Of a stretch of 64,000 nt of DNA, positions 35,624 to 43,804 are shown one piece after another (the first letter of the stretch is position 1; the number at the start of each line of letters is the position of its first letter). Origin of the DNA: Nocardiopsis sp. FR4 (GTDB lineage Bacteria; Actinomycetota; Actinomycetes; Streptosporangiales; Streptosporangiaceae); assembly GCF_009830945.1 (NCBI RefSeq), contig NZ_VWVV01000008.1:124001-188000 (forward strand), read 5' to 3'. The position numbers were made by a program, and so were the translations under genes. Under the pieces are notes generated by a model, which saw only the letters and a list, made by a program, of their open reading frames with translations, was not told where the DNA came from and made no database searches.

Positions 35624-36406
35624 GTGTCCGACGCCATTGACCACCCGCTGCCCCAACAGAACCGCCACTGGCTGACCACCGCCGACGGGGTCGATATCGA
35701 CGCCGTGCTCCTGCGCGGCCCCCGGCCGCGCACCACGGCCGTGGTCCTGGCCAACGGGTTCACCGGTACCTACCGCAACCCGAACACCCGGGCCGTCGCC
35801 GAGGTCCTGTCCTCGGTCGGCGACGTGATGACCTTCGACTTCCGCGGCCACCACGGTTCCGGCGGGCTCAGCACCGTCGGGAACGCGGAGATCCACGACC
35901 TGGAGGCGGTCGTGGCCCGGCTTCGGGAGCTGGGGTACGACTCCGTCTCCGTCGTCGGCTTCTCCATGGGCGCCGCCGTCGCGATCCGGCACGCCGCCAT
36001 CTACGGCGGCGTGGACGCGGTGGTCTCCGTCAGCGGGCCCAGCCGCTGGTACTACCGGGGCACGCGCCGTATGCGCCTCCTTCACCTGGGGGTCGAGGGC
36101 AGCGCGGGCCGCTTCTTCCTGCGCAGGTTCCGCGGGGTGCGGGTCACCGACCGGAGGTGGGACCCCAGGCCGGCGGAGCCCCGCGAGGTGGCCGGGGAGA
36201 TCTCCCCGGCACCCCTGCTGGTCGTGCACGGGGACGCCGACGCCTACTTCCCGGTCTCCCACGCCACGGCGATCCACGACGCCGCCCGCGAGCCCCGCGA
36301 ACTGTGGATCATTCCCGGAATGGGGCACGCCGAGCGCGCGGTCACCCCGGAACTGGCCGCCCGCATCCGGGACTGGCTCGCCACGTCCGTTAGAAAGGAA
36401 GGATGA
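35624..36406 (+). CDS. alpha/beta hydrolase
   Basis: 260 residues, GTG start. Fold signatures: VVLANGFTGTYRNPNTRA (oxyanion region), nucleophile elbow VVGFSMGAAVAIRHAA (Ser in GFSMG), acid in LLVVHGDADAYFPVSH, and catalytic His in PGMGHAERAVT. This matches serine esterase/acyl-hydrolase types; the substrate is unknown. Its stop overlaps the MFS start (ATGA), so both are translated together. Confidence 0.86.
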   Translation: MSDAIDHPLPQQNRHWLTTADGVDIDAVLLRGPRPRTTAVVLANGFTGTYRNPNTRAVAEVLSSVGDVMTFDFRGHHGSGGLSTVGNAEIHDLEAVVARLRELGYDSVSVVGFSMGAAVAIRHAAIYGGVDAVVSVSGPSRWYYRGTRRMRLLHLGVEGSAGRFFLRRFRGVRVTDRRWDPRPAEPREVAGEISPAPLLVVHGDADAYFPVSHATAIHDAAREPRELWIIPGMGHAERAVTPELAARIRDWLATSVRKEG

Positions 36407-37560
36407 CCCCACCTCTTCCTGGGTTGCGCGGTACGGGCTTCGCCCTGCTCATCGCGGCCACGGCGATCGGCCTGTGCGGCTTCGCCGCAGTCCTCCCCCT
36501 CGTGCCGCTGTGGGCCACCCGGGGCGGAGCGGGCGAGTTCGGCGCCGGGAGCACCACCGCGGTGTTCATGCTCACCACCGTGCTGACCCAGTTGGCCATG
36601 CCCTGGCTCCTGGAGCGGGGCGGCTACCGGTGGGCCTTCCCGGTCGGCTCGCTCGTCATGGGGCTGCCCACACCGCTGTTCGCCCTCACCGCCGAGCTGG
36701 GGCCGCTCGTGGCGGTCTCGGCGGTGCGCGGCGTCGGCTTCGGCATGGTCAGCGTCGCCGGAACCGTGCTCGCCGCACGGCTGGTGCCGCGCCACCAGGT
36801 CGGCCGGGCCACGGGCTACTACGGCCTGGCCGTCGGCCTGCCCCAGGTGCTGATCCTGCCGGGCGGGGTGGCGCTGGCGCTCAGCGTCGGCTTCCCGACC
36901 GCGTTCTGGATCACCGGACTGTGCTCGGTGCTGGGCGCCGTGCTGGCCGGAGGCATCTGGTTCGCCGACGGCGGCCGCAACCGCGCCGCGCTGCGGGGCG
37001 GGGGCCGGGCGTCCGCGTCGGGAGCGTCCGCGGGCTCGCTGACGGCACCGCTGGTGCTCATGCTGGTGACCGCCGCCTCGGCCAGCGCGGTCATCACCTT
37101 CGTGGCCATCCCCCTGGAGGGGACGCCGTGGCTGGTGGGCGGCACGCTGGCCGCCTACGCGCTGGCGGTCGTGGCGGGCCGCTGGAGTGCGGGGGTGCTG
37201 CACGACCGGCACCGGCGCACCCTGCTCCTGGTACCGGGCATGGCCGTCGCGGCCCTGGGCATGGCCCTGGTGACCGCCGGGCTGTGGGCGGTGGCGCCGC
37301 TGGTCCTGCTCGGCGCGGCCCTGTTCGGCCTCGGGTTCGGCGCGGTCCAGAACGAGACCGTCACCCTCATGCTCAACCGCGCCGGTCCGTCCGGGTACGG
37401 GCGGGCCAGCGCGGTGTGGAACATCGGCTACGACGGCGGCGCGGGCGCCGGGGCGGTGGCGCTGGGCTCGCTGATCCAGCTGCTCGGCTACGGTCCGGCC
37501 TTCGCCCTGACGGCCGCGGCCCTGCTGGGCGCCCTGCCGCTGGCGCGCACCCGCCGGTAG
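36403..37560 (+). CDS. MFS transporter (12 segments)
   Basis: 385 residues behind AAAGGAAGG. Twelve hydrophobic segments; loop 2-3 reads WLLERGGYRWAFPVGSLVMG, and VRGVGFGMVSVAGTVLAARL corresponds to segment 4. The second half contains GRWSAGVLHDRHRRTLLLVP, the repeated loop-8/9 motif. Drug or metabolite efflux is likely but the cargo is unknown. Coupled with the hydrolase; ends over a strong hairpin. Confidence 0.85.
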   Translation: MTPPLPGLRGTGFALLIAATAIGLCGFAAVLPLVPLWATRGGAGEFGAGSTTAVFMLTTVLTQLAMPWLLERGGYRWAFPVGSLVMGLPTPLFALTAELGPLVAVSAVRGVGFGMVSVAGTVLAARLVPRHQVGRATGYYGLAVGLPQVLILPGGVALALSVGFPTAFWITGLCSVLGAVLAGGIWFADGGRNRAALRGGGRASASGASAGSLTAPLVLMLVTAASASAVITFVAIPLEGTPWLVGGTLAAYALAVVAGRWSAGVLHDRHRRTLLLVPGMAVAALGMALVTAGLWAVAPLVLLGAALFGLGFGAVQNETVTLMLNRAGPSGYGRASAVWNIGYDGGAGAGAVALGSLIQLLGYGPAFALTAAALLGALPLARTRR

Positions 37561-37564
37561 CGAC

Positions 37565-37593
37565 GGGCCCGCGCCGGGCCGCGGCGCGGGCCC
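37565..37593. terminator. bidirectional hairpin after the MFS gene
   Basis: 11-bp perfect stem GGGCCCGCGCC / GGCGCGGGCCC with a 7-base loop between converging stop codons (37560 and 37606). Confidence 0.75.
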
Positions 37594-37605
37594 CGGGGAC
37601 ACGGC

Positions 37606-38601
37606 TCAGTACGACGAGATGTGCACGTGGTCGTAGTGGTTCTGGGTGTTGTCGCCCCGGTCCTCCATCCACTTCCACTGACGGTTGGCGGAGTGCCATA
37701 TCTGCTGTTCCCAGATGATGTACTTGATGCCCAGGCGGTCGGCGTTGTTGATCCCGTACTGGGCGATCTGCGTGCCCAGGGCCCGGTTCTGCGACGAGGG
37801 CAGGGCGCCGCCGGAGCTCATCATGAAGTCGCAGGCGTTGCCCGAGCCGTGGTCGTCGGCGCTGTTGCGCAGGCAGCCCACCGGGTAGGGGGCGCCGAAG
37901 TTCATCACGATCTCGTCGCGGATGGCGGCCATGCGCGGGCTGGCCCCGTCCCAGCCCCAGCCCCGGGCACTGGCGGGGATGGTGCCGTTGCCCGAGCCGC
38001 CGCCGGTGCCGGCCCCGGCCGGGGGGTCGGGGACCTGCTGCTCCTCGTACTCCCTGATCTTCTCCTCGACGCTCTCGCGCTCGTCCTCCAGCTCCTCGAT
38101 GAGCTCCTCGGCCTCCTGCATCTCGGCCTGGAGCTCCTCGGCGATCTCGGCGGCCTCGTCGCGGGTGTCGACGAGCTCGGCGATCTGCTCGGACTGGCTC
38201 TGCCCCAGGTAGCTCAGGACCGCGGCGTCGGTGAACATGTCCTCCGGGTGGGAGGAGAAGATCACCTCGAAGGCGGGGTCGAGGGCCCCGCCGCTCTTGT
38301 ACTGGGTGGCGGCGATGGTGGAGACCCCGTCGCGGGAGGCGTCCAGGCGCTCCTCCACCTCCTCCAGGTCCCGCTCGGCCTTCTCCACGCGCTCCTTGAT
38401 CTCGGTGAACTGGAGGAGCTCGCCGTCATAGGCCTCCTCCAGCTCCTCCGCGCGCTGGGTGAGTTCGTCGATGTCCACCTCGTCGTCGCCCGGTTCGGCG
38501 CGTGCCGCCCCGGGGAGCGCGACCAGGAAGGCCGTGGCCAGGGCCGACAGGGACAGAGCGGCGCGCCTGCCGCGCATGAGGGAGGGAGGAGTGGATGTCA
38601 T
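37606..38601 (-). CDS. secreted coiled-coil protein with M15/ARB_07466-like C-terminal domain
   Basis: 331 residues. Signal peptide RRAALSLSALATAFLVALPG with a cleavage site like AARA-EPG near residue 35. Residues about 40-190 form a long Glu-rich coiled coil (VEKAERDLEEVEERL, ELQAEMQEAEELIEELEDER), as in FtsX-activated cell-wall hydrolases. A Gly/Pro linker leads to a C-terminal domain with SADDHGSGNACDFMMSSGG and NHYDHVHISSY, the D-x-H-type metal pattern of M15 peptidase-like folds. Probably a cell-wall-acting protein outside the membrane. Confidence 0.84.
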   Translation of the reverse strand: MTSTPPSLMRGRRAALSLSALATAFLVALPGAARAEPGDDEVDIDELTQRAEELEEAYDGELLQFTEIKERVEKAERDLEEVEERLDASRDGVSTIAATQYKSGGALDPAFEVIFSSHPEDMFTDAAVLSYLGQSQSEQIAELVDTRDEAAEIAEELQAEMQEAEELIEELEDERESVEEKIREYEEQQVPDPPAGAGTGGGSGNGTIPASARGWGWDGASPRMAAIRDEIVMNFGAPYPVGCLRNSADDHGSGNACDFMMSSGGALPSSQNRALGTQIAQYGINNADRLGIKYIIWEQQIWHSANRQWKWMEDRGDNTQNHYDHVHISSY

Positions 38602-38783
38602 GTCTTCTCCGAGGACGGTCCGAAGCCCATCCGGTTGGCCGTGGGGCGGGGGGTGCCACAGCGGAGGGAGGTACTCAGCAGACCATACGAGATCTTGGCG
38701 TTACATGCCTAGTGCGTTACTTGGGAGAGTGCGCGGGGATGTGTCCGAAGATACCCGGAGCAGACGACCGGACGGACCCGGTC

Positions 38784-39338
38784 TCAGCCCGTGCCGCCGA
38801 AGGCGCTGGGCAGTCGGGGGCCGACGGGCGCCGGTGCCTCGGCGGGCATGAACCAGTCCGAGCGGCGGATGTCGCGCAGGGCCCGCTTGCGGGTCTCGGG
38901 CTCCAGACGGTCGACGTAGACGACGCCGTCCAGGTGGTCGGTCTCGTGCTGCAGGCAGCGCGCCATGAGGCCGCTCCCCTCCAGGGTGACCGGTTCGTTG
39001 CGCAGGTCGACCCCGGTGACCACGGCGTGCTCGGCGCGGGTGGTGGGGTACCACAGCCCGGGCACCGACAGGCAGCCCTCGTCGCCCTCCTGCGTCCGCT
39101 CCGAGAGTTCGGCGATCTCGGGGTTGATGACGTAGCCGATCCGGCCCTCGACGTTGTAGCTGAACACGCGCAGGCCGACCCCGATCTGGTTGGCGGCCAG
39201 TCCGGCCCGCCCGGGGGCGTCGACCGTCTCCAGAAGGTCCCGGACCAGTGCCTCGGTGTGCTGGTCGAACTTGGTGACGGGGGTGGTCGGCGCGGCGAGG
39301 ACGGGGGCGCCGAAACGGACGATAGGGCGCATGGTCAT
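38784..39338 (-). CDS. def: peptide deformylase
   Basis: 184 residues. All three motifs are intact: GLAANQIG (motif 1), EGCLSVPG with the metal Cys (motif 2) and QHETDHLDG with the HExxH-type His pair and Glu (motif 3). It removes the formyl group from nascent proteins. The start may be Met1 or Met3. Many actinomycetes carry several def genes, so this may not be the only one. Confidence 0.95.
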   Translation of the reverse strand: MTMRPIVRFGAPVLAAPTTPVTKFDQHTEALVRDLLETVDAPGRAGLAANQIGVGLRVFSYNVEGRIGYVINPEIAELSERTQEGDEGCLSVPGLWYPTTRAEHAVVTGVDLRNEPVTLEGSGLMARCLQHETDHLDGVVYVDRLEPETRKRALRDIRRSDWFMPAEAPAPVGPRLPSAFGGTG

Positions 39339-39372
39339 GCGTTCCAGGTTATCCGCGGCGCCGGGTCAGCGG

Positions 39373-39563
39373 GCCGCCGGGCCGGGACGCAGGGTCAGCA
39401 GGCCGCCAGGCCGGGGCGCAGGGACTCGTCCAGCACCATCTCGATGTAGTCCAGGGCCGCCCGCCGCCGGGCCGGGACGCAGGGTCAGCAGGCCGCCAGG
39501 CCGGGGCGCAGGGACTCGTCCAGCACCATCTCGATGTAGTCCAGGGCCGCCCGCCGCCGGGCC
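39373..39563. repeat. 90-bp tandem duplication at the 3' end of the nucleotidyltransferase gene
   Basis: Bases 39373-39473 equal 39463-39563 at an offset of 90, so 2.1 copies lie in tandem. The inner copy includes the gene's last 26 codons and stop (39485); the outer copy is untranslated and repeats a stop at 39395. 90 is a multiple of three, so a slip could lengthen the protein without shifting its frame only if the stop were lost. Confidence 0.85.
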
Positions 39564-40300
39564 AGGGCGCTCTCGTACAGGGAGGGCGCGTCGGCGCTGC
39601 GGCGCACGCGCAGGCACTCGTTGACGATGCGCTGCCAGCGCGCGGGGAAGGCGTGCAGGGCGTAGGCGCCCGCGCCGGACTTGGACGTGATCTCCCCCGT
39701 CCGCAGGGTGAAGTGCAGCCGGCTCACGCTCAGGACACTCCAGGAGGGGGCCAGGGAGCCCAGTACGGCCAGACCGCGCGGGGTGACCAGGCGGCCGGCC
39801 TTCTCGCGCCAGCGCCGCCACTGCTCGTCCAGGGAGCCCAGGGACCAGGCGCGCAGGCTCTCGGGCTCGTCCCACACGTCGAGTTCGAGCGGGTGCGGGC
39901 CGCGCACGGCGACGCCGTGCTCGGCGAGGATGTGCCAGGTGGCCGGGTTGACGTCGGCGCTGGCGCGGTTGCGGAACCGTCCGCTGGTGACCGAGGCCAC
40001 GGATCCGCAGGCGGCCGGGTCGCGGGTGAGATCGTCCCAGGTCACGTGGATGCCGTTGAACTGGGGGCGGGGGACGTCGGCGCGGGTGCGCGCGTGCGCG
40101 CGGCGCAGGGGCTCCAGTTCGCCCGGCCCGGGTCTGCGGCCGGTCACGATGACGAAGTCGACGTCGCTCGTGTGGGGGCGGAAGTCGCCGAGGGCGACCG
40201 AACCGGTCAGATAGAGGCCCTCGACCAGTCCGGGCGCCTCCTCGTCCGCGTGCGCGAGAAAGGTCTGCGCCAGCGTCTGCACCCGAGGGTGGACGGCCAT
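39485..40300 (-). CDS. AadA-like nucleotidyltransferase (aminoglycoside adenylyltransferase domain)
   Basis: 271 residues, ATG behind GGAG. Nucleotidyltransferase core: YLTGSVALGDFRPHTSDVDF has the GS and D-x-D residues, with the third Asp probably in the following strand. The C-terminal part (residues about 190-270) is the helical DUF4111 domain seen in ANT(3'')/ANT(9) enzymes. It may adenylylate streptomycin or spectinomycin, or an unknown small molecule. Length equals AadA (about 262). Its 3' end is tandemly duplicated. Confidence 0.8.
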   Translation of the reverse strand: MAVHPRVQTLAQTFLAHADEEAPGLVEGLYLTGSVALGDFRPHTSDVDFVIVTGRRPGPGELEPLRRAHARTRADVPRPQFNGIHVTWDDLTRDPAACGSVASVTSGRFRNRASADVNPATWHILAEHGVAVRGPHPLELDVWDEPESLRAWSLGSLDEQWRRWREKAGRLVTPRGLAVLGSLAPSWSVLSVSRLHFTLRTGEITSKSGAGAYALHAFPARWQRIVNECLRVRRSADAPSLYESALARRRAALDYIEMVLDESLRPGLAAC

Positions 40301-41075
40301 GCTCACTCCAGTCTGGATGGTCCGGTGCTGATCGTGGGGCGTGGCCCGTGCCGGGCCGCCCGAGCGCGCCCGCGGCTCCGGGGCCTGCGATGACGTGCTC
40401 ATCAGTACCCAGTGTGGGTGGACTGGTGTGCCATGGCAAGTGATCGCACCGGACTCTCATCCTGTCTCCCCGCGACCGGTGGTGTGCGGCTATGAGGCGA
40501 AAGGGGGGCGCACGCCCTTGACAGGAGTCCAGCGTGTGTGGGAGGGGCTCCGGTCCGGCGGGGCCGCGAAGGCGGGGAAACGGATCGCCGGGGCGGAGCG
40601 GGAAATCCGTGTCGTATCTGGCAGGACTCCCGCCGCACATTCGCGCGCACGTGCATCCGCCTCGGGCAAATGCATGGGAAAACTTTTGTTGGGTATTTGT
40701 CTAGAGAGGGAGCGCGGGCGAAACCGTCGATTTGTCCGTATGGCAATCCCGGATGTGGCGTCCGCCATGCCGCGGGGGCGAGTATGGGCGGAGTGGGGAA
40801 GGGGGCGTGACGTCGGGGCAGGTGGAAGCGATCCCGCCTCTTCCAGGCCAAGAATAGCCCTCGCCCTGAGGCGCAGGACACCCTCTGGAGAAGTGGACAC
40901 GCCGGAGTTTTTCGGCGATCGTTATGATTCACCGGACCTTCCGGTGGTGATAACCACCACAGCCATTGTCCGCTGTTTTCCTCCATGTAACACGACAGCA
41001 CCCCCGTGAAACTGTCCCCCTTTACGCTCTGCGGGCAACGGCAGTTCTCGCAAGCGAAGTACGAAGGAGCCGTGC
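40301..41075. other. 775-bp intergenic region
   Basis: Divergent start sites at both ends. Reading frames across it have no family features, lack ribosome sites and use Cys/Arg-rich composition. The middle (40670-40740) is AT-richer. TATGAT at 40923 and the overlapping hairpins at 40930-40958 lie upstream of the chelatase-like gene. A small RNA or leader is possible, not shown. Confidence 0.5.
40930..40958 (+). promoter_or_regulatory. two overlapping inverted repeats
   Basis: CACCGGA-CCT-TCCGGTG (40930-40946) and GGTGGT-GATA-ACCACC (40943-40958) share GGTG, so only one hairpin can form at a time. They lie just after TATGAT (40923) and 118 bases before the chelatase-like ATG, as an attenuator or operator pair might. 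Confidence 0.35.
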
Positions 41076-41753
41076 ATGGTCCCCACGATGGTCCTTGTGG
41101 CCGACGACTCGCGTGACGCCCAGCGGAGGGAGGCCCTGTGCGGCCTGGCCGAGGCGGTGGCCAGCAGGGGAGAGGTGCCGGTGGCCCCGGCCTTCGGCAG
41201 CCCCGCGGACGTCACCGCCGCGATCCGCTCGGTCGGCGGTCCCAAGGTGGTCGTCCCCGCCTTCGTCGCGGGCGGCGACGTCGCCAGCGCCCAACTGCTC
41301 TCCAGGATCGGCCTCGGCGACCTGGAGAACTCCTGCCACACCGAGCCCCTGGGCGCGGTCCCGTCGATCGTCGCCGACCTCGCCACCCGGCTCACCGACG
41401 CGGGCTGGAAGCCCTCCGACGGCGTCGTCCTGGCCGCCGACGGCACCACCGCCACCGGTGAGCGCCAGGCCGTCACGGACGTGGCGCGGATGCTCAGCCG
41501 CCGACTCGGCTCTCCGGTCCAGGTCGGCTACCTGCGTACCTGGGCCCCGTCGGTGTTCGACGCCGTCGACCGGCTGCGACGCCACGGCCACGACAAGGTC
41601 GCCGTCGCCGCCTGGCGGCTCGTCGACGGCCCTGACTTCGAGCTGCTGCGCGGGCTGGACGTCACCGCCATCACCGCGCCCCTGTGGCCCTCGGACCTGG
41701 TCGTGGACACGCTCCTCGCCCAGCACCGGGCCGTCAAGGGGCGGCTGGCCTGA
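41076..41753 (+). CDS. sirohydrochlorin chelatase-like protein without the catalytic His
   Basis: 225 residues, two repeated CbiX-like halves (about 1-115 and 120-225), ATG behind AAGGAG. Canonical members open with VAHGSR. Here residues 8-13 read VADDSR, and the second half has VLAADGTTA, so both metal/catalytic histidines are absent. PSIVADLATRLTDAGWKP and VFDAVDRLRRHGHDKVAVAA keep the fold. It may bind a ligand or metal without chelatase activity. No cobalamin, siroheme or sulfite-reduction gene is adjacent. Confidence 0.78.
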   Translation: MVPTMVLVADDSRDAQRREALCGLAEAVASRGEVPVAPAFGSPADVTAAIRSVGGPKVVVPAFVAGGDVASAQLLSRIGLGDLENSCHTEPLGAVPSIVADLATRLTDAGWKPSDGVVLAADGTTATGERQAVTDVARMLSRRLGSPVQVGYLRTWAPSVFDAVDRLRRHGHDKVAVAAWRLVDGPDFELLRGLDVTAITAPLWPSDLVVDTLLAQHRAVKGRLA

Positions 41754-42102
41754 GGCCGGGGGCTCGACAGGTGAGCACCGGGAGTGACACTATCGTGTCC
41801 ACGGGTGAGGGAGGGGCCGCTGGGCAGCCGCTTCCCGTTACCGCGAGCGCGAGGATGGGTATGGGCTCCAGGGGCGGGAACTCCCCGCACCCACACACGC
41901 GGTACCCGTCCCGCGCCGCGGTCCGAGCGGCGCGGAGCGGTCCGGGCGCGACCCCTCCGTCGGCTCTCACACTCCCCACGTCGGCGCGGAGGCCTCCCCG
42001 CGACCGTCCGGGCCACAGCAGCGCTCGCGCAGCGCGGACCACCTGGTCCGTCGACCCGCGGAGGGGCTTCGGGCATCGACGTGAGCGACCTAAGGTGGAT
42101 GT
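41754..42102. other. 349-bp intergenic region
   Basis: No credible gene; it carries the leader of the APH-like gene. AAGGTGG lies at 42092-42098 as a ribosome site. Confidence 0.5.
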
Positions 42103-43032
42103 ATGAAAGACGTCACAGCGCAGTTCGTCGATGATCGGCAGCGTCGGCGTCTGGAACGGCGCTTCGGCAGCCACGTCGGTGACTGGCTGACCGAACTGCC
42201 GGGAATCGTTGAGAAACTCGCCTCGGAGTGGGAGCTCACCGTCGAGGGACCGGCGCCGCACGGCCGGACCTCCGTCGTCATCTGCGTCCTGCGCCCCGAC
42301 GGCACCCGCGGCGTGCTCAAGCTCTCCCCGGACAGCGGCCTGGCCGTGTCCGAGGCCCGGCTGCTGCGGATGTGGGAGGCCTCGGGCCGGGTGCCCCGGG
42401 TGTGGGAGGTGGACGGCCGGCGGGGAGCCATCCTCATGGAGTGGGTCGGGGGCCCGACCGTCGTCTCCACGGGGGTGGTTCCGCCGATGGAGACCGTCGG
42501 CGAGCTCATCGACCAGCTCCACTCCGTCGAGGTGCCCCGTCAGGAACTGCTCGAACTGCGCCCCCTGACCTCACGGGTACAGTTCATCTTCGACCTGTGG
42601 AACCGCGAGCGCGCCGAGGGCCCGGCCGCCGACGTGGTCCCCGCCTCCGCCATGCACCAGGGGTTCTGCCGGGCCCGCGACCTGGCCAACGGGACCGTCG
42701 ACGTCGTACCCGTGCACGGCGACCTGCACCCGGGCAACGTGATCGACGGCGGGGAGCGCGGCCTGGTCGCCGTCGACCCGCGGGCCTGCCTGGGCGACGG
42801 CGCGGTCGACGCGGTGGACTGGGCCCTGTGGAAGTCCACCAGCCTGACCGAGGTGGTCCACCGGGTGGACGCCCTCTCCCAGTGCCTGGGGGTGGACGGC
42901 GACCGGTTGATGGCCTGGGTGCGCGCCTTCGCGCCCTGCCTGGCGGTGGCCAAGGCCAACCGGGGCCACGTGGGCACCGACGAGTTCGACATGCTCATGG
43001 AGCTGTCCGAGGGCCTGGCCTTCGCGACCTGA
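42103..43032 (+). CDS. aminoglycoside phosphotransferase-like kinase (APH(6)/hydroxyurea-resistance type)
   Basis: 309 residues. Kinase fold: TSVVICVLRPDGTRGVLKLS holds the ATP-binding Lys, VVPVHGDLHPGNVI is the catalytic Brenner-type loop (H-G-D-x-x-x-x-N) and LVAVDPRACLGDGAVDA the metal Asp. The layout matches streptomycin 6-kinases, which phosphorylate and inactivate the drug. No streptomycin-type biosynthetic cluster is near, so a resistance role is uncertain. Confidence 0.85.
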   Translation: MKDVTAQFVDDRQRRRLERRFGSHVGDWLTELPGIVEKLASEWELTVEGPAPHGRTSVVICVLRPDGTRGVLKLSPDSGLAVSEARLLRMWEASGRVPRVWEVDGRRGAILMEWVGGPTVVSTGVVPPMETVGELIDQLHSVEVPRQELLELRPLTSRVQFIFDLWNRERAEGPAADVVPASAMHQGFCRARDLANGTVDVVPVHGDLHPGNVIDGGERGLVAVDPRACLGDGAVDAVDWALWKSTSLTEVVHRVDALSQCLGVDGDRLMAWVRAFAPCLAVAKANRGHVGTDEFDMLMELSEGLAFAT

Positions 43033-43111
43033 CCCGGGCCGCTCCCGGAGCCGGGGCGGTGCGGAGGCGCCCGCGGCGGCAGACGCGCCGCCGCGACAAC
43101 CCCCGTGCACG

Positions 43112-43804
43112 TCAGATCTCGGGCTGGGCGGCGGCCCGCTCGAAGCGGTACCCGCGACCCGCCTCGGTGATCAGGTACCGGGGACGCGCGGGATCGGGTT
43201 CCAGCTTGCGGCGCAGCTGCGCCATGTACACCCGCAGGTAGTTGGTCTCGCTCTGGTAGGCCGGCCCCCACACGTCGTGCAGCAGCTGGCGCTGGCTGAC
43301 CAGCTGACCCGCGTGCCGGGCCAGGATCTCCAGGATGTGCCACTCCGTGGGGGTCAGCCGCACCTCCTCGTCCTCCCGCAGCACCCGCTTGGCGCCCAGG
43401 TCCACGGTGAAGCACGGCGTGCGCACCACCGGGGCCTCCTCGGCGCGCACCGAGCGCCGCTCCGCGGCCCGCATCCGGGCCAGCAGCTCGTCCATGCCGA
43501 ACGGCTTGGTGACGTAGTCGTCGGCGCCAGAGTCCAGGCAGCGCACCTTCTCCCCGGCCGAGTGCCGGGCCGAGAGCACGATGATCGGCACCTGCGACCA
43601 TCCGCGCAGCCGCTGGATGACCTCCATGCCCTCCATGTCGGGCAGACCCAGGTCGAGCAGGACCACGTCCGGGTGGTTCTCGGCCGCCAGGCGCAGCGCC
43701 GCGGCGCCGTCGGCCGCCGTGTCCACGTCGTGTCCGCGCGCCCGCAGGTTGATCCGCATCGCCCGGATGATCTGCATGTCGTCGTCAACGACCAGAACCC
43801 GCAT
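43112..43804 (-). CDS. kdpE: KdpE-like OmpR-family response regulator
   Basis: 230 residues. Receiver: VLVVDDDMQIIRAM, phospho-Asp in VVLLDLGLPDMEG, Thr/Lys positions in LSARH and YVTKPFG. The DNA-binding winged helix contains VRLTPTEWHILEILARHAG and SETNYLRVYMAQLRRKLEPD, as in KdpE. It overlaps kdpD by 20 bases. kdpFABC, its usual target, is not in the window. Confidence 0.92.
   Translation of the reverse strand: MRVLVVDDDMQIIRAMRINLRARGHDVDTAADGAAALRLAAENHPDVVLLDLGLPDMEGMEVIQRLRGWSQVPIIVLSARHSAGEKVRCLDSGADDYVTKPFGMDELLARMRAAERRSVRAEEAPVVRTPCFTVDLGAKRVLREDEEVRLTPTEWHILEILARHAGQLVSQRQLLHDVWGPAYQSETNYLRVYMAQLRRKLEPDPARPRYLITEAGRGYRFERAAAQPEI

Noticed and set aside
39366-40640. Longer frame containing two copies of a 30-residue repeat
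   Set aside because: Wrong frame of the nucleotidyltransferase gene; the protein repeat is only the 90-bp DNA duplication read out of frame.
40402-41001. Minus-strand 199-residue frame in the long gap
   Set aside because: Random-like Pro/Arg/Ser/His composition, no ribosome site, no family resemblance.
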